A stretch of DNA of 64,000 bases, taken from assembly GCF_910592395.1 (NCBI RefSeq), contig NC_088314.1, positions 10,044,001-10,108,000 of the forward strand, in the 5' to 3' direction. The notes beneath the pieces are model-generated. The model was given only the letters and a program-made list of their open reading frames with translations, did no database searches and was not told the DNA's origin. Each line of letters opens with the position of its first letter. The stretch's first letter is position 1. Positions 22,001 through 32,100 of the stretch are shown in pieces. The translations under genes and the position numbers were made by a program. Source of the DNA: Lineus longissimus. Taxonomy: Eukaryota > Nemertea > Pilidiophora > Heteronemertea > Lineidae.

Positions 22001-25000
22001 TCAGATCAGATTGAAATTCATAGTCAGAGGTAAGCGGACTCGGGGAGATCATCATCATGGAGAGATTGGCACCCATAAGAGCTGATCTGTATTGCCCAAC
22101 TCTGTCAATAATCCATGTTACAATATATATTCATTTTGAACAAGTGTATCTCTTTGCATAACATCAGTTCCTACCTTCATGGCTCTGAATAGATACTTTG
22201 GTTCATTAGTAAGCTTATAGGCGGCCAAGAGTCCATAACCATTGCCTGCAGTCCCGTGACAGATACCATATCCTTTCTTCAATAAACCACGCGTCCAGAG
22301 AACATCTGCACACTCTTTTGTACACTGTAAGTATTTTGGATCGCCAAATCGCTGCAAAAGGTAAGTTCTTTGAGTTAGTGGACTTCAAGGATAAAATGGC
22401 ACCAGACACAAGATGATGTGGGATCGACTCCCTGTGAAGTAACTCGGTTCCTCTACAGGTGGTCTTCAAATGAGAGCCTTGTTTCAGCACCTGGAAACAC
22501 CAGTAAGTTTCTGTGGAGACCAGAAAATGAATAATCCCAAAATACCACACAAAGGTGTTGAAAATGTTATCATTATTTATCACATATACTAACCCTTTCC
22601 TGCCAGCCACAGCCTATGTTATATTACCCAAGGAATATAATTGTGGAGAACTACAATTCCGAATTTGAGACGTACTACCTACTAATCACTTTGACGTATT
22701 TTCCTAGCCCTTTTTGTTTGCAAAAACATCATATTCAAATCTCACTTCCATTTATTTCCACGAATGGATAGATTCAAATCATGAAATCATGGATTTGAAA
22801 ATTTTTAAACCCAAAGTTCACATTTTTTACCCCCCCCCCCTCAAGAAGATATTCCACTCACAAACCAAACAGGTTTACCTGTTGTACAGACCTTATAAGC
22901 CATGACGAACATGTGAATCCATCCTGGAGCTCCATGACACCAATGAACCAATTTATCTCCTGTGCTGCTGCCAATAGATGAGGGATAATTTCCAGAAGGA
23001 AACCGCAAATTCATCAGCCAGTCAATACTCGGTTTCACATAATCATTCAAATCATTTTTATAGACTTCTTCTGGGCACTACAAAAAAGGACAGGCCAGCA
23101 ATCATAGAGTTTGTGGAATGAAGAAATGAAATGCAAATGATACTGCATTAGGGCTGTGGACATCTGAATGAGTGTAATTTCAATAACCCTTGTCAAAATG
23201 GCGGAGGAGCGATTCTGTCTTCAGTATTCTTCTTCAGCGTTCGCTCTGCACTTGGAGGTGATTTTCTCCAGGGAGTATTCCTCCTCCAAGGCGGGATGAG
23301 CATTTATGCGTGACACTACAGTTATGCACCAATTGGGTTTATTGGCCTAGTGAATCCGACTTCGGCGAGAGGTTGAGTCAATGCAAGCTACCAGACCTAA
23401 CTTTCAGGGTCAAAACTTAACAGGGGCTGAAGAAGTTGCCAGCTTTCTGTGCATTTTGTAATGAGATTTCTGATGAGGAGAAATGAGCCAAGGGACCAGT
23501 GAGGGGAAATGAGGTTTAAAACACCAATTTCATTTATAGGTTGTTGTAATTTATTGCCAAAAACAAGTTCTTACCTGCATAAGCATGTAAAATATTCCGA
23601 CCAGACCATGTGCTGCCCCGAGGTATTTTTTCTCATGCCATTCATACATAAGGGGGCACGGTGAATCAGAGCTGACTGAAAGATGGCGGCCGGACTCAAT
23701 CACAGTACTGAACACCTGGAACACGAGGGGAATAAGTTATCAGAGATCCCAACGACGACCAATACTTCACAGACACCTGTGATGATCCCTGCAGATTAGC
23801 AATTTTGGACAGATGCAATAAGTATCGCATGGTACTGCAATGAAAATTCCTTGCAGGCAGCACCTGATGCACACCCCTCCCCATTTCATGAAAATCTTTG
23901 AAACTGACCATGAAATTTTGAAACACACCATGAATTTTGATGAGAAATGCAGTGCACGCCCCCTATTTTTCCACCTACAGTAGAACCTCTCTATTAAGGA
24001 CACCCTCGAGACTGACAAATTTTGTCCTTAGAAGGGAGGTGTCCTGATTCGAGAGGTCAAATTGAATGGAAACAACCAATTTTGGACCAAAACTAATGTC
24101 CTTAATAGAGAGATTGTCCTTACTAGAGAGGTGTCCGCTTAGGGAGGTTCCACTGTACTTGTTTGAAAATGTACTGAAAGAGTTTATCCGCATTTACCCC
24201 ATTCCCACACATAACACAAACAGTTGTGCTCAGAAGATTCGGATAAAGACGTTACTCACCTTGGACAATATAGAACTGTTGACAGCCTCAACGCCAAGAT
24301 GCTGCCTTACAAATAGTAGACCAAATAGGTAGCCAACACGTCCAAACAGCACCTCGTTAGGAAGGTTGGGGTCATTGATGACGGCATCTTGAAGGGACAG
24401 CAACCTAGTTATTGAATTATAGAGGGATATATTAATTATTGGTTCCCTCATTGAGCATAATTTCTGCCAGTCTCATCTGTTATCATTGTTATTATCATTA
24501 TTAACACCTTGGGTGCCAGACAATGTAGATATGCTGTACCTCGGAAAATTTGGCTGAGATGTATTTGAGAACATTGAGAATTTTACCTTTTTTGGTGTAT
24601 TAGGTGATCTTCAGCAGGAAGATTTCATGTCTATGTCATTTTCGGATGCGCAGGACATGCTAAGACCTTTCAGTTAGCTTAGACCTTTCAGTTAGCTTAG
24701 ACCTTTCAGTTAGCTTAGACCTTTCAAGTAGCTTAGACCTTTCAGTTAGCTTAGACCTTTCAGTTAGCTTAGACCTTTCAGTTAGCCTAGACCTTTCAGT
24801 TAGCTTAGACCTTTCAGTTAGCTTAGACCTTTCAGTTAGCTTAGACCTTTCAGTTAGCTTAGACCTTTCAGTTAGCTTAGACCTTTCAAGTAGCTTAGAC
24901 CTTTCAGTTAGCTTAGACCTTTCAGTTAGCTTAGACCTTTCAGTTAGCTTAGACCTTTCAGTTAGCTTAGACCTTTCAGACCGACATGATAAACGAGAAG

Positions 25001-26635
25001 CCGCTGTGATGTAGTGGCTGGGACTCTCGACTAGCGGTCTAGAGGTCCCGGGTTCAATCCTCACTGTCGGCGTGAGACTCTAGACAGGACTCTGTCTTAC
25101 CCGCCTCTCTGAACCCAGGTGTATAAATGGGTACTGGTCAGAAATGTTCAGATTGTAACGCTGGTTGAGCAGCTCATCTGAGGTCTACTGAAATGTTTCA
25201 GGACAGACAGGGGTTAGAGTGTAAAGTCGTATCGTAATTGACCTCAGACTTTAACTTTATCTTTATAAATGTGTGTTTGGTTTTTTAAACTCACCGTTTT
25301 AAGCACTCTTCACATTCTGCCTTCTTCTGCAGCTTGCTGTAGATGACGGCACCGACTGCGAGTGGTCCTGCATCGCCACACAAGAACGTGACTCGTTTTT
25401 GCTTGAGGTGGCGTAGAGGGCGTTTGAGTAGACCCAGCGCCGAGTGAAGATGGCGATCATCCTGGCAGTTGTCTCGCACCTTGTAAAGATGTAAGTGTAA
25501 TAATGCAATACCTGAAATAAGGACATGTTTTAAACACTTAAAAATTGATGCCACTGTCAAAATGCCAAATTTTTCTGCCATTTCATTTTTGTGATTTGTG
25601 AAAATTTCGAGCAGCAAACTGGTAGAAAAAAAGCCAGCTAGATTTAGGAGATGGGTCCTGGTGGTGATTCGGAAACCTCAGACTACCAACATGAACTGGG
25701 ACAAGGTTGGCTATAGATTAAGTCACTCATGAGGAAAGATGCTGTAGCCATTTGAAACGTCAAGGTGAATATTTTCATTGTAGTGTGAAAATTAACATTA
25801 CATCAGCAATCTTTCACAATCAGAAGAACAACAATTTCAAAGATAATTTCTATGATTTATAAATCTCACCGGAACTGCCAGTATAAATGGAGTAGTCTCC
25901 TTCGTCGTATCCTTCAGACAAACTGGTCTCCAACGCTCGCAGCAACCTCTCGATGTTCTCAATCAACCTTTTTCTGAAGTCATCCCTAATCTGAAATGCA
26001 AGATCAATACCCGAGGTCAACAACTGAATACTTGTAGCATCATGATCACATAGGAAGTGCCCAACAGAGGAGTTCATATGGCATCTGAAGATTTGTTAGA
26101 GGTATGTCTTATCACCTTTGAAATGAGAGTAATAGGCAACATTTCTCAACCTACTGAAGCAGCTACATGTAAAGTGACTGTGGTCATCTGATGATATGGT
26201 GATATGATAATTGATATCATAAACCCTAGGCTAGCGATCGTGGTCATCTGATTATATGGATTCATACTGGTGATAAACCATCCAATAATGCTAACAAGCG
26301 ATTGTGGTCATCTGATGATGTGAATTCATACTGGTGATAAACCATCCAATGCTAACTCTCTAGCGATTGTGGTCATCTGATGATGTGGATTCATACTGGT
26401 AATAAACCATCCAATGCTAACTCTAGGGACTGTGTCTGTGGCTGTCTGATAATGTGAATTCATACTGGTGATAAACCATCCAATGCTACAAGATATAAAT
26501 GATTGATGATTGATACGGATTCATACTGGTGATGAATCATATCTTTCTTCCCACCTGTCCTCCAGAAGACAGGAGCTCCTCTCCCTTGTAATCTTCAAAA
26601 GCATTGGGGAAATGGCGCCCATCCTCTACTTCCAT
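19018..26635 (-). CDS. LANCL1: lanthionine synthetase C-like protein 1
   Basis: Nine minus-strand exons join in phase: 26555-26635 (ATG at 26635), 25870-25990, 25295-25511, 24260-24404, 23575-23715, 22892-23077, 22175-22351, 19441-19513 and 19018-19094 (TGA at 19018). They give 405 residues; human LANCL1 has 399. Landmarks are FLCGDAGPLA, AAHGLVGIFY, HWCHGAPGW, GICHGTAGN and SLFEG, with the LANCL1-type C-terminus FPAFEL. The three zinc ligands are Cys282, Cys328 and His329, with the expected 46-residue spacing. LANCL proteins bind glutathione and are reported to add it to dehydroamino acids in damaged proteins; they act in cytosol and at the plasma membrane. At exon 6 I chose the donor at 22891 because the next donor, 13 bases on, would break the frame. 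Confidence 0.95.
19576..22105. repeat. 123-bp satellite, about 20 copies, in LANCL1 intron 7
   Basis: The unit includes TTGCCAAACTCTTGCCAAAG, CAAGTCAAGATTCAGATCAG and GCAGAGATTGGCACCCATAA. Most units are near 123 bp (41 codons), so minus-strand frames stay open for up to 160 residues, and some units differ by one to three bases (such as an extra ATC). It is removed by splicing between LANCL1 exons at 22175 and 19513, and is not part of the protein. Confidence 0.9.
23226..23400 (-). mobile_element. fragment of SINE family B
   Basis: It shares GCACTTGGAGGTGATTTTCT, CCTCCTCCAAGGCGGGATGA and CAATTGGGTTTATTGGCC with the complete element at 38894-39291. Only the 3' half is present. It lies in LANCL1 intron 5. 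Confidence 0.68.
23978..24155 (+). mobile_element. TA-type MITE, copy C
   Basis: TA-flanked CAGTAGAACCTCTCTATTAA on the left and GGGAGGTTCCACTG on the right, 178 bp, in LANCL1 intron 4. Confidence 0.78.
24659..24980. repeat. 18-bp tandem repeat, about 18 copies
   Basis: The unit is CTTAGACCTTTCAGTTAG, with two units carrying AAGTAG instead. It encodes a TERSKL cycle on minus but lies inside LANCL1 intron 3, directly before a tRNA-derived SINE. Confidence 0.9.
25000..25262 (+). mobile_element. tRNA-derived SINE (family A)
   Basis: The head (25000-25071) starts GCCGCTGTGATGTAGTGGCT and carries a clear B box, GGTTCAATCC, with complementary ends GCCG/CGGC. A body follows with CAGATTGTAACGCTGGTTGA and GAGGTCTACTGAAATG, and it ends in a T-rich AACTTTATCTTTAT tail. 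The body and intronic position argue against a functional tRNA gene. Confidence 0.68.
26165..26535. repeat. about 65-bp tandem repeat in LANCL1 intron 1
   Basis: Five or so diverged units share GATTCATACTGGTGATAAAC, CATCCAATGCTAAC and GTGGTCATCTGATGAT. The last unit ends 20 bases before the exon-1 donor. Confidence 0.75.
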
Positions 26636-29185
26636 GATTACGCAGCGCACAGGCGTAGATAACCTGTCACTTCGTCAAAGAGGAGATGAAAGATGAGGAG
26701 ACTGCATTGGGGAAGCCGTTTGCAACGTTGTTGAACTTCAAGAAGTACTGTGTCTCGACTTGTGAGTGACGTCATTCAAAGACAGGAATTCCCAAATTTC
26801 CGGCGGGAAATTCGAATTTGCGAAATCCGTGTCTACATCATTGTCATTCATACAGGAGGAATACCATTAAATAGAAGGCCTCGTAATTTCAGCATCTTGA
26901 CAACCAAGGTTTATATATCCAATTCTCAATTCTTTTGTTCATTTACGATTGATTTCAGGGGCTGACTGTAGTCCCTATTCAAGAGAAATATCATCTGCCA
27001 TGTGGCAACAGGCAAGCCATGGTTCGCTGTCAGAATCTCCAGGATTGCCTGCTGAATTGCATTTCACCTGTATGAGTAAAATCATGTAGTCTGTTGAGGC
27101 AGTTCGATACTAGGGACTGATTGTACTAAAGAAAGACCACTGAGGAAAAATACCATGTGCCGGCAGAGGCCCTAAGAATCCCTGGCGACTGATCTGATTA
27201 TCTGTTATCAGATGTTAGTCACATGGGGGACACAATGGCTGGGGAAGGCAGTAAGAATCTGTTTGGATTGATTGTATTTCATGCAAGAAAATGCTCCAGA
27301 AGTACCATGTGGTCAGTGCACTGAGTCTTTGGGAACCGACTGTATTCATATAGGAGAAATACCATGTACCCCTTAGAATTTATGGTTATTTAAAATTGAC
27401 ATCATCCACACAGGAAAATACCATTTGGCAGTGGAGGCAGCCAGTATGTACCAGGACTGATTGTATTCATACAGGAGAAAGACCATGCGGCCAGTGGAAG
27501 CAGTCAGTGTCTTTAGGGACTGATTGTATTCATACTGGAAAAAAAGACCATGCGGCCGGTGGAAGCAGTCAGTATATCTTCAGGGACTGACTGTATTCAT
27601 ACAGGAGAAAGACCATGCGGCCAGTGGAGGCAGTCAGAATCTTCAGGGACTGATTGTATTCATACAGGAGAAAGACCATGCGGCCAGTGGAAGCAGTCAG
27701 TATCTTCAGGGACTGACTGTATTCATACAGGAGATTTACCATGTGACCAGGGGAAGCAGTCTGAATCTCTAGGGACTGATTGTGTCATTCTTACTAGAGA
27801 AATGCCATGTGTCCATTGGAGGCAGTCTAAATTTCGAGGGACCGACTGTATTCATAACGGGGGCAGTCCAAAAAGTCAATACGCACATAACCACACAAAA
27901 GCATCGCAGCAAAATGTTTGCCCTTTTTTCTTTCGTGACCGGACGATTACACAACTGATTTGCTTATCAGAGGATTATAAGATGAAATCTTGATAATTCC
28001 TAAGGCTCCAAAAGGCATTTTAGAGATGCACGAATGGTTTTATCTTCCAGGCTGTAAAAAACATATCCTTTGCCTCGTTCCGTTCCTGTAAACAAAATGT
28101 GGCTGTCCTATTGTTAAAGTTCACTAAGAACATTGAAGCTGCTTCTAGAAACTAAAGAAGTTTGCGGTGGAGACCGTGATAATAATAATCCCAAATGATA
28201 ACTTAAGACTTTTAAGTTAAAATTCACCATTACAAAACAATATTTATTTACAATACAAACAACATTGCATGAAAGAACTACAGGGGGAGCTGCCTGTTCG
28301 GTTATTTGACATTATAACCAGTTTTGAATAGTTCATCCTACACCGATAGGCGACATTCACATAATCCAGCATTTATTTTGCGAGTATGCAATATGATGCA
28401 AACTTATATGCATATAACTTTTACTCATGATCCATTTTGAACAACTGTATACTATAAACCAACAACAAGAAGAGTTGAGGTGCAGGACAGAACCATGAGG
28501 AGATGGATAAGTTGGTGAACTTGAATAAATGTCCTGCTATTTCTATTGACAGCAGAAGTTTGTGGTTACTTTAGGGTAAAATGTCACTTTGTCCATACAT
28601 TATGTATTCTGGCTATCGTAATTCAACAAATAAATATTGCCTCAATTGTAAAGTTTTGTGGTAAAAGGTAGACTAACGCAACCGCATATAAAACCTGCCA
28701 CAAATATTTTCCGGGTCGCAGTAACTTGCTGTTCCTTGTCTCAAAGCCGCAGCACAGACCATTTTTACTTTTAAATCAAAGGGGTGCATTCAAGAAACTG
28801 ATGGTGGATGAACCATTTCACATCACCGTGGCATTTCTTGCTGCAAAAACTGTGCAAGAGTGTACAATAAATTTGCCAGAGTTGATGAAATGAGTAACTG
28901 TGATATTCCAGACTGCATGCAACCAAAATATCAAGGTATAAAGTTTTCGTATTAAATACATAAAGAATGAACCTTGACCCATATTTTTTAAACAGATTGA
29001 ACTCCAGAATTTGCTTGCAATATAGTTAATAAAACATTCACCCTGATTTCGCCATCCTTTGAGGTATCGAATCCGAATTGAATCACATTGTCGAAGTATC
29101 CACGTTCACAGTCAAAACAGAAAAATATTCAACACATTTTTAAAATTCCACTGTGTTCAATAAAAAGTCAAATAATATCCTTTCG
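26636..29185. other. LANCL1 upstream region and KIN 3' flank
   Basis: LANCL1 and KIN point the same way, so this gap holds the LANCL1 promoter and the KIN 3' UTR. The 63-bp repeat at 27290-27860 is the only clear structure. A minus-strand AATAAA near 28240 is a possible KIN polyadenylation signal, but it would give a long 3' UTR. I see no further gene. Confidence 0.5.
27290..27860 (+). repeat. 63-bp tandem repeat resembling C2H2 zinc-finger linkers
   Basis: Units contain GACTGATTGTATTCATACAG, GAGAAAGACCATGCGGCCAG and a GGAAGCAGTCAGTATCTTCA-like part. The strict 63-bp spacing is clear from 27601 to 27727, with diverged units on both sides. Translated, a unit reads IHTGERPCGQW then SSGTDC, like the HTGERPxxC linker of C2H2 fingers, but the repeat is 21 residues rather than 28 and lacks a proper Cys2His2 set. 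It may be a degraded finger array or coincidence. Confidence 0.65.
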
Positions 29186-32100
29186 TCATGAGTACAATTT
29201 GCTGATATCTTCATACTGGACATCATCCACAGTCCTACCTTTCAGGGGACCCTGAAGAAAGGAAGAAAAAAACATTGTTATGTTCTGTATAAAGATAATG
29301 AAAAAAACAGAACCTTCTGATCCAGGGTCAAATCATTAACACCAATTGCACGAATGAAAAACAATTTCATGATTTTATCACATGGAAATACAAAGGAAGA
29401 TCCCCAAGTGGACAACTCTCCATTGAGGACAAGCTCTCTATCAAAGAAAATACTTCTTGGTCCCAAATTAGATGTTTCCATTCAATTTGACCTCTCTAAT
29501 CAGGACGCCTCCTTAGGCCAGCACTTGTCAGTCCTGAGGGTGTCATGGATCATTGCCATTGCCACTCTATAAGTAGTCCCTACATTTTTTTTTCGGAACA
29601 GCTAATAAATTTTCTGCTACAAAGAGCACAAAGCCTACCATTTCCCTTAGTTCACAACCCTTTTTCCCAAATTTCGCAAATTCTTGCCCTTCCAAATTTC
29701 TGGAAGAAACACTAGGGTTTTCTGTTAGCCAAAAGGACACATCCTTTTTCAGTCATTTTATGACAAGTGAGAGGGTTAGCCTGTGAAGATGCATCAAAGG
29801 TGTCTCACCTGACTGATCCTTATCGAACAAGAGAACTTCTTCTCATTTAACTCAAGCAATGTGGCTTCCTCACCTCGGTACGCACCATTCACAACCAAGA
29901 CTTGTTTCCCTGAAAATATTTCTTCAATGTCAAAACTACGGAAATATTTGTTCACAAATGTGATCGAGGCCAGCAAAATGTGTCAAAGTGACCACAAAAT
30001 GTAAATTCGATTACCGGTTGTCATTTCTGGACTATTCACTTCATGAGATCTAGTGGGAATTAGTGAGCCGAAAGAATTGGTACCAATCCATTTTCCATTA
30101 CAATTTTATACATTTAGCATGAGTGACTTTTGGCAAATAGCAATTCATGTTTCAGTACATGGCATCCTGAGAAGGGACCTTTTGTCATGTCCCCCGACAT
30201 GAAGGGCAACATTTATATAAGATGTTTGATATTTACCACAAGCTGGCAAGACCGTTTCTAGATGAGCCTGATCAACCTTCAGTTTAGCTCCAGAGTCCAT
30301 CATTTTTATGACGGCAGTGTACTCATCCTCAACATCCTGTAAGAAACAGCAACCACTGAATTAGTGAGCACAGCGAAGGAATATCTTGGTACTGTACTGT
30401 CGGCATTCTTACAGCCTATTGGCACTTTTGACTCTTTCAGAGCCAAGATTGTACATGTATGACCTAAATTTTAAGGTATTTTAGTTCCTCCAGACGACAC
30501 TAGATGTCCCCAGCTACTCAAATGTGTTTTATACGGTTTCTCTGGCCAGGGTCGTCCAAATTGAATAATTCTTTTGACTGAGAGGGTGGGGTGGGGTCTG
30601 CCACCCCTCATTTCAGGTGAAAAATGGTTTATCACTGCTGTTTTATTGAAACTAGGGGTAAAGACGAAGGTTTTGAAGAATTTTGATGAGTGTATTTCAA
30701 TTATTTTCGTGAGATTTTGGGTGGTGAAAATGCCCAAAAATGCCCACGAAAGAGTTAAGAGATAAAATAGATCAACGTAAAGCGTGGCATATGCTTTTGA
30801 CTGAGTGTTATCTGTTGACATGATGAACAGTCCGTGTTTATTACTGAGTGAAGAAACATTAAAACAACCTCAGTGGACATACCGGTACTGAAATCAACAG
30901 AACCCAAATTTAAGATGGCTGCCTAGACAGCCATATTGAATACCTGATTAAAGAAATTGCACACATTCTCATCAAAATTAAACTAAATATATGCCATTGA
31001 GGCCATACTGAATAATCAAATCACTCCAACTTTTGAAAGGAACTGTCCTCTAATCATTCAGTGATTTCCACAAGGCCATTATTTGTCAGGGCATCCCATC
31101 CTACCTGTGGATAACCCTGGTCACTTCTGATAAGCCACAAAAATTTGACTGGTCAACCGATGCGTTTGCCTGATAACAGACAGAAATGAAAGTGTTCAAT
31201 CATTCTTTTTGTTAGTTCATGTTCCATTTTTTGCCATGATGAAGTTGGCGAGGACAAGAACTTTTGAGGGGGCCCAGAAAACCAGCAAATATGGCACCAA
31301 AAAAAGAGAATACTGCAACCTTTCCTAAATACCAACCTTGATGTAAGCCTTTTTCTTGTAATATTTCTCTCCAAGTTTCTTGGCCAGCACTTTTACAACG
31401 ATGCCTTTAGTCACCCAATTATCCTTTCTGTTCATTTTTTCTTTCTTCAGCGCTTCCTGAAATCAAACCAAATACTAAATTGTTTATAAATAATAATCCA
31501 GGTCATTTGGCAAGCCAACGTCCAAGGGGTCAGTGGTTGGTCCCTTGGCCAATAAACTGTCAGACGAGTGGAGGTCACATATTCAAAGTATATGGCATCA
31601 CTTTGCAACAGAGACCTGGTGACACCCTTGAGTCAAATGCTCACCAAACCAAAAGACCCTGCCTCACCACAGCAAGTATGTGGCCCCGTTTACCAAAACA
31701 AGTGTGAATGGTGGGATATGTGATGAGGACTACATCAGGGAAACAAAAAGAACGCTCAAGGCTTAGGTGAACATCGGAGACCCAGCTCATCTTTTTTTCG
31801 AGATTTCCAACCACTTGTTCAATGATCAAGTGGGACAAAACTTCCCGCTGGAAACCCTGAAAACCCTAGCTAGGGAGCTCGACTGGTTCAGGACGGGATT
31901 AGGTAAGCTATCAACATCCTGAAGTACAACAAGCAGTCGCTCAATTAAGATGGGGCGCTACAAACTACCACAGATAGGGGACAACCTGATACAACCTCCA
32001 CTCACACGTGTTGAGATTGCTGCTGAGTACCTGGATGACTGCCAGCTCGAGCTTTTGTACCTGGTCAATTTTATGCTATCTAGAAGTTACAAAACTACTT

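Noticed and set aside
24660-25064. 134-aa ORF with TERSKL repeats
   Set aside because: It is an 18-bp tandem array inside a LANCL1 intron that runs into a SINE.
25000-25071. Possible tRNA gene
   Set aside because: It has B-box and pairing ends but is followed by a SINE body and tail and lies in an intron; no convincing anticodon arm was found.
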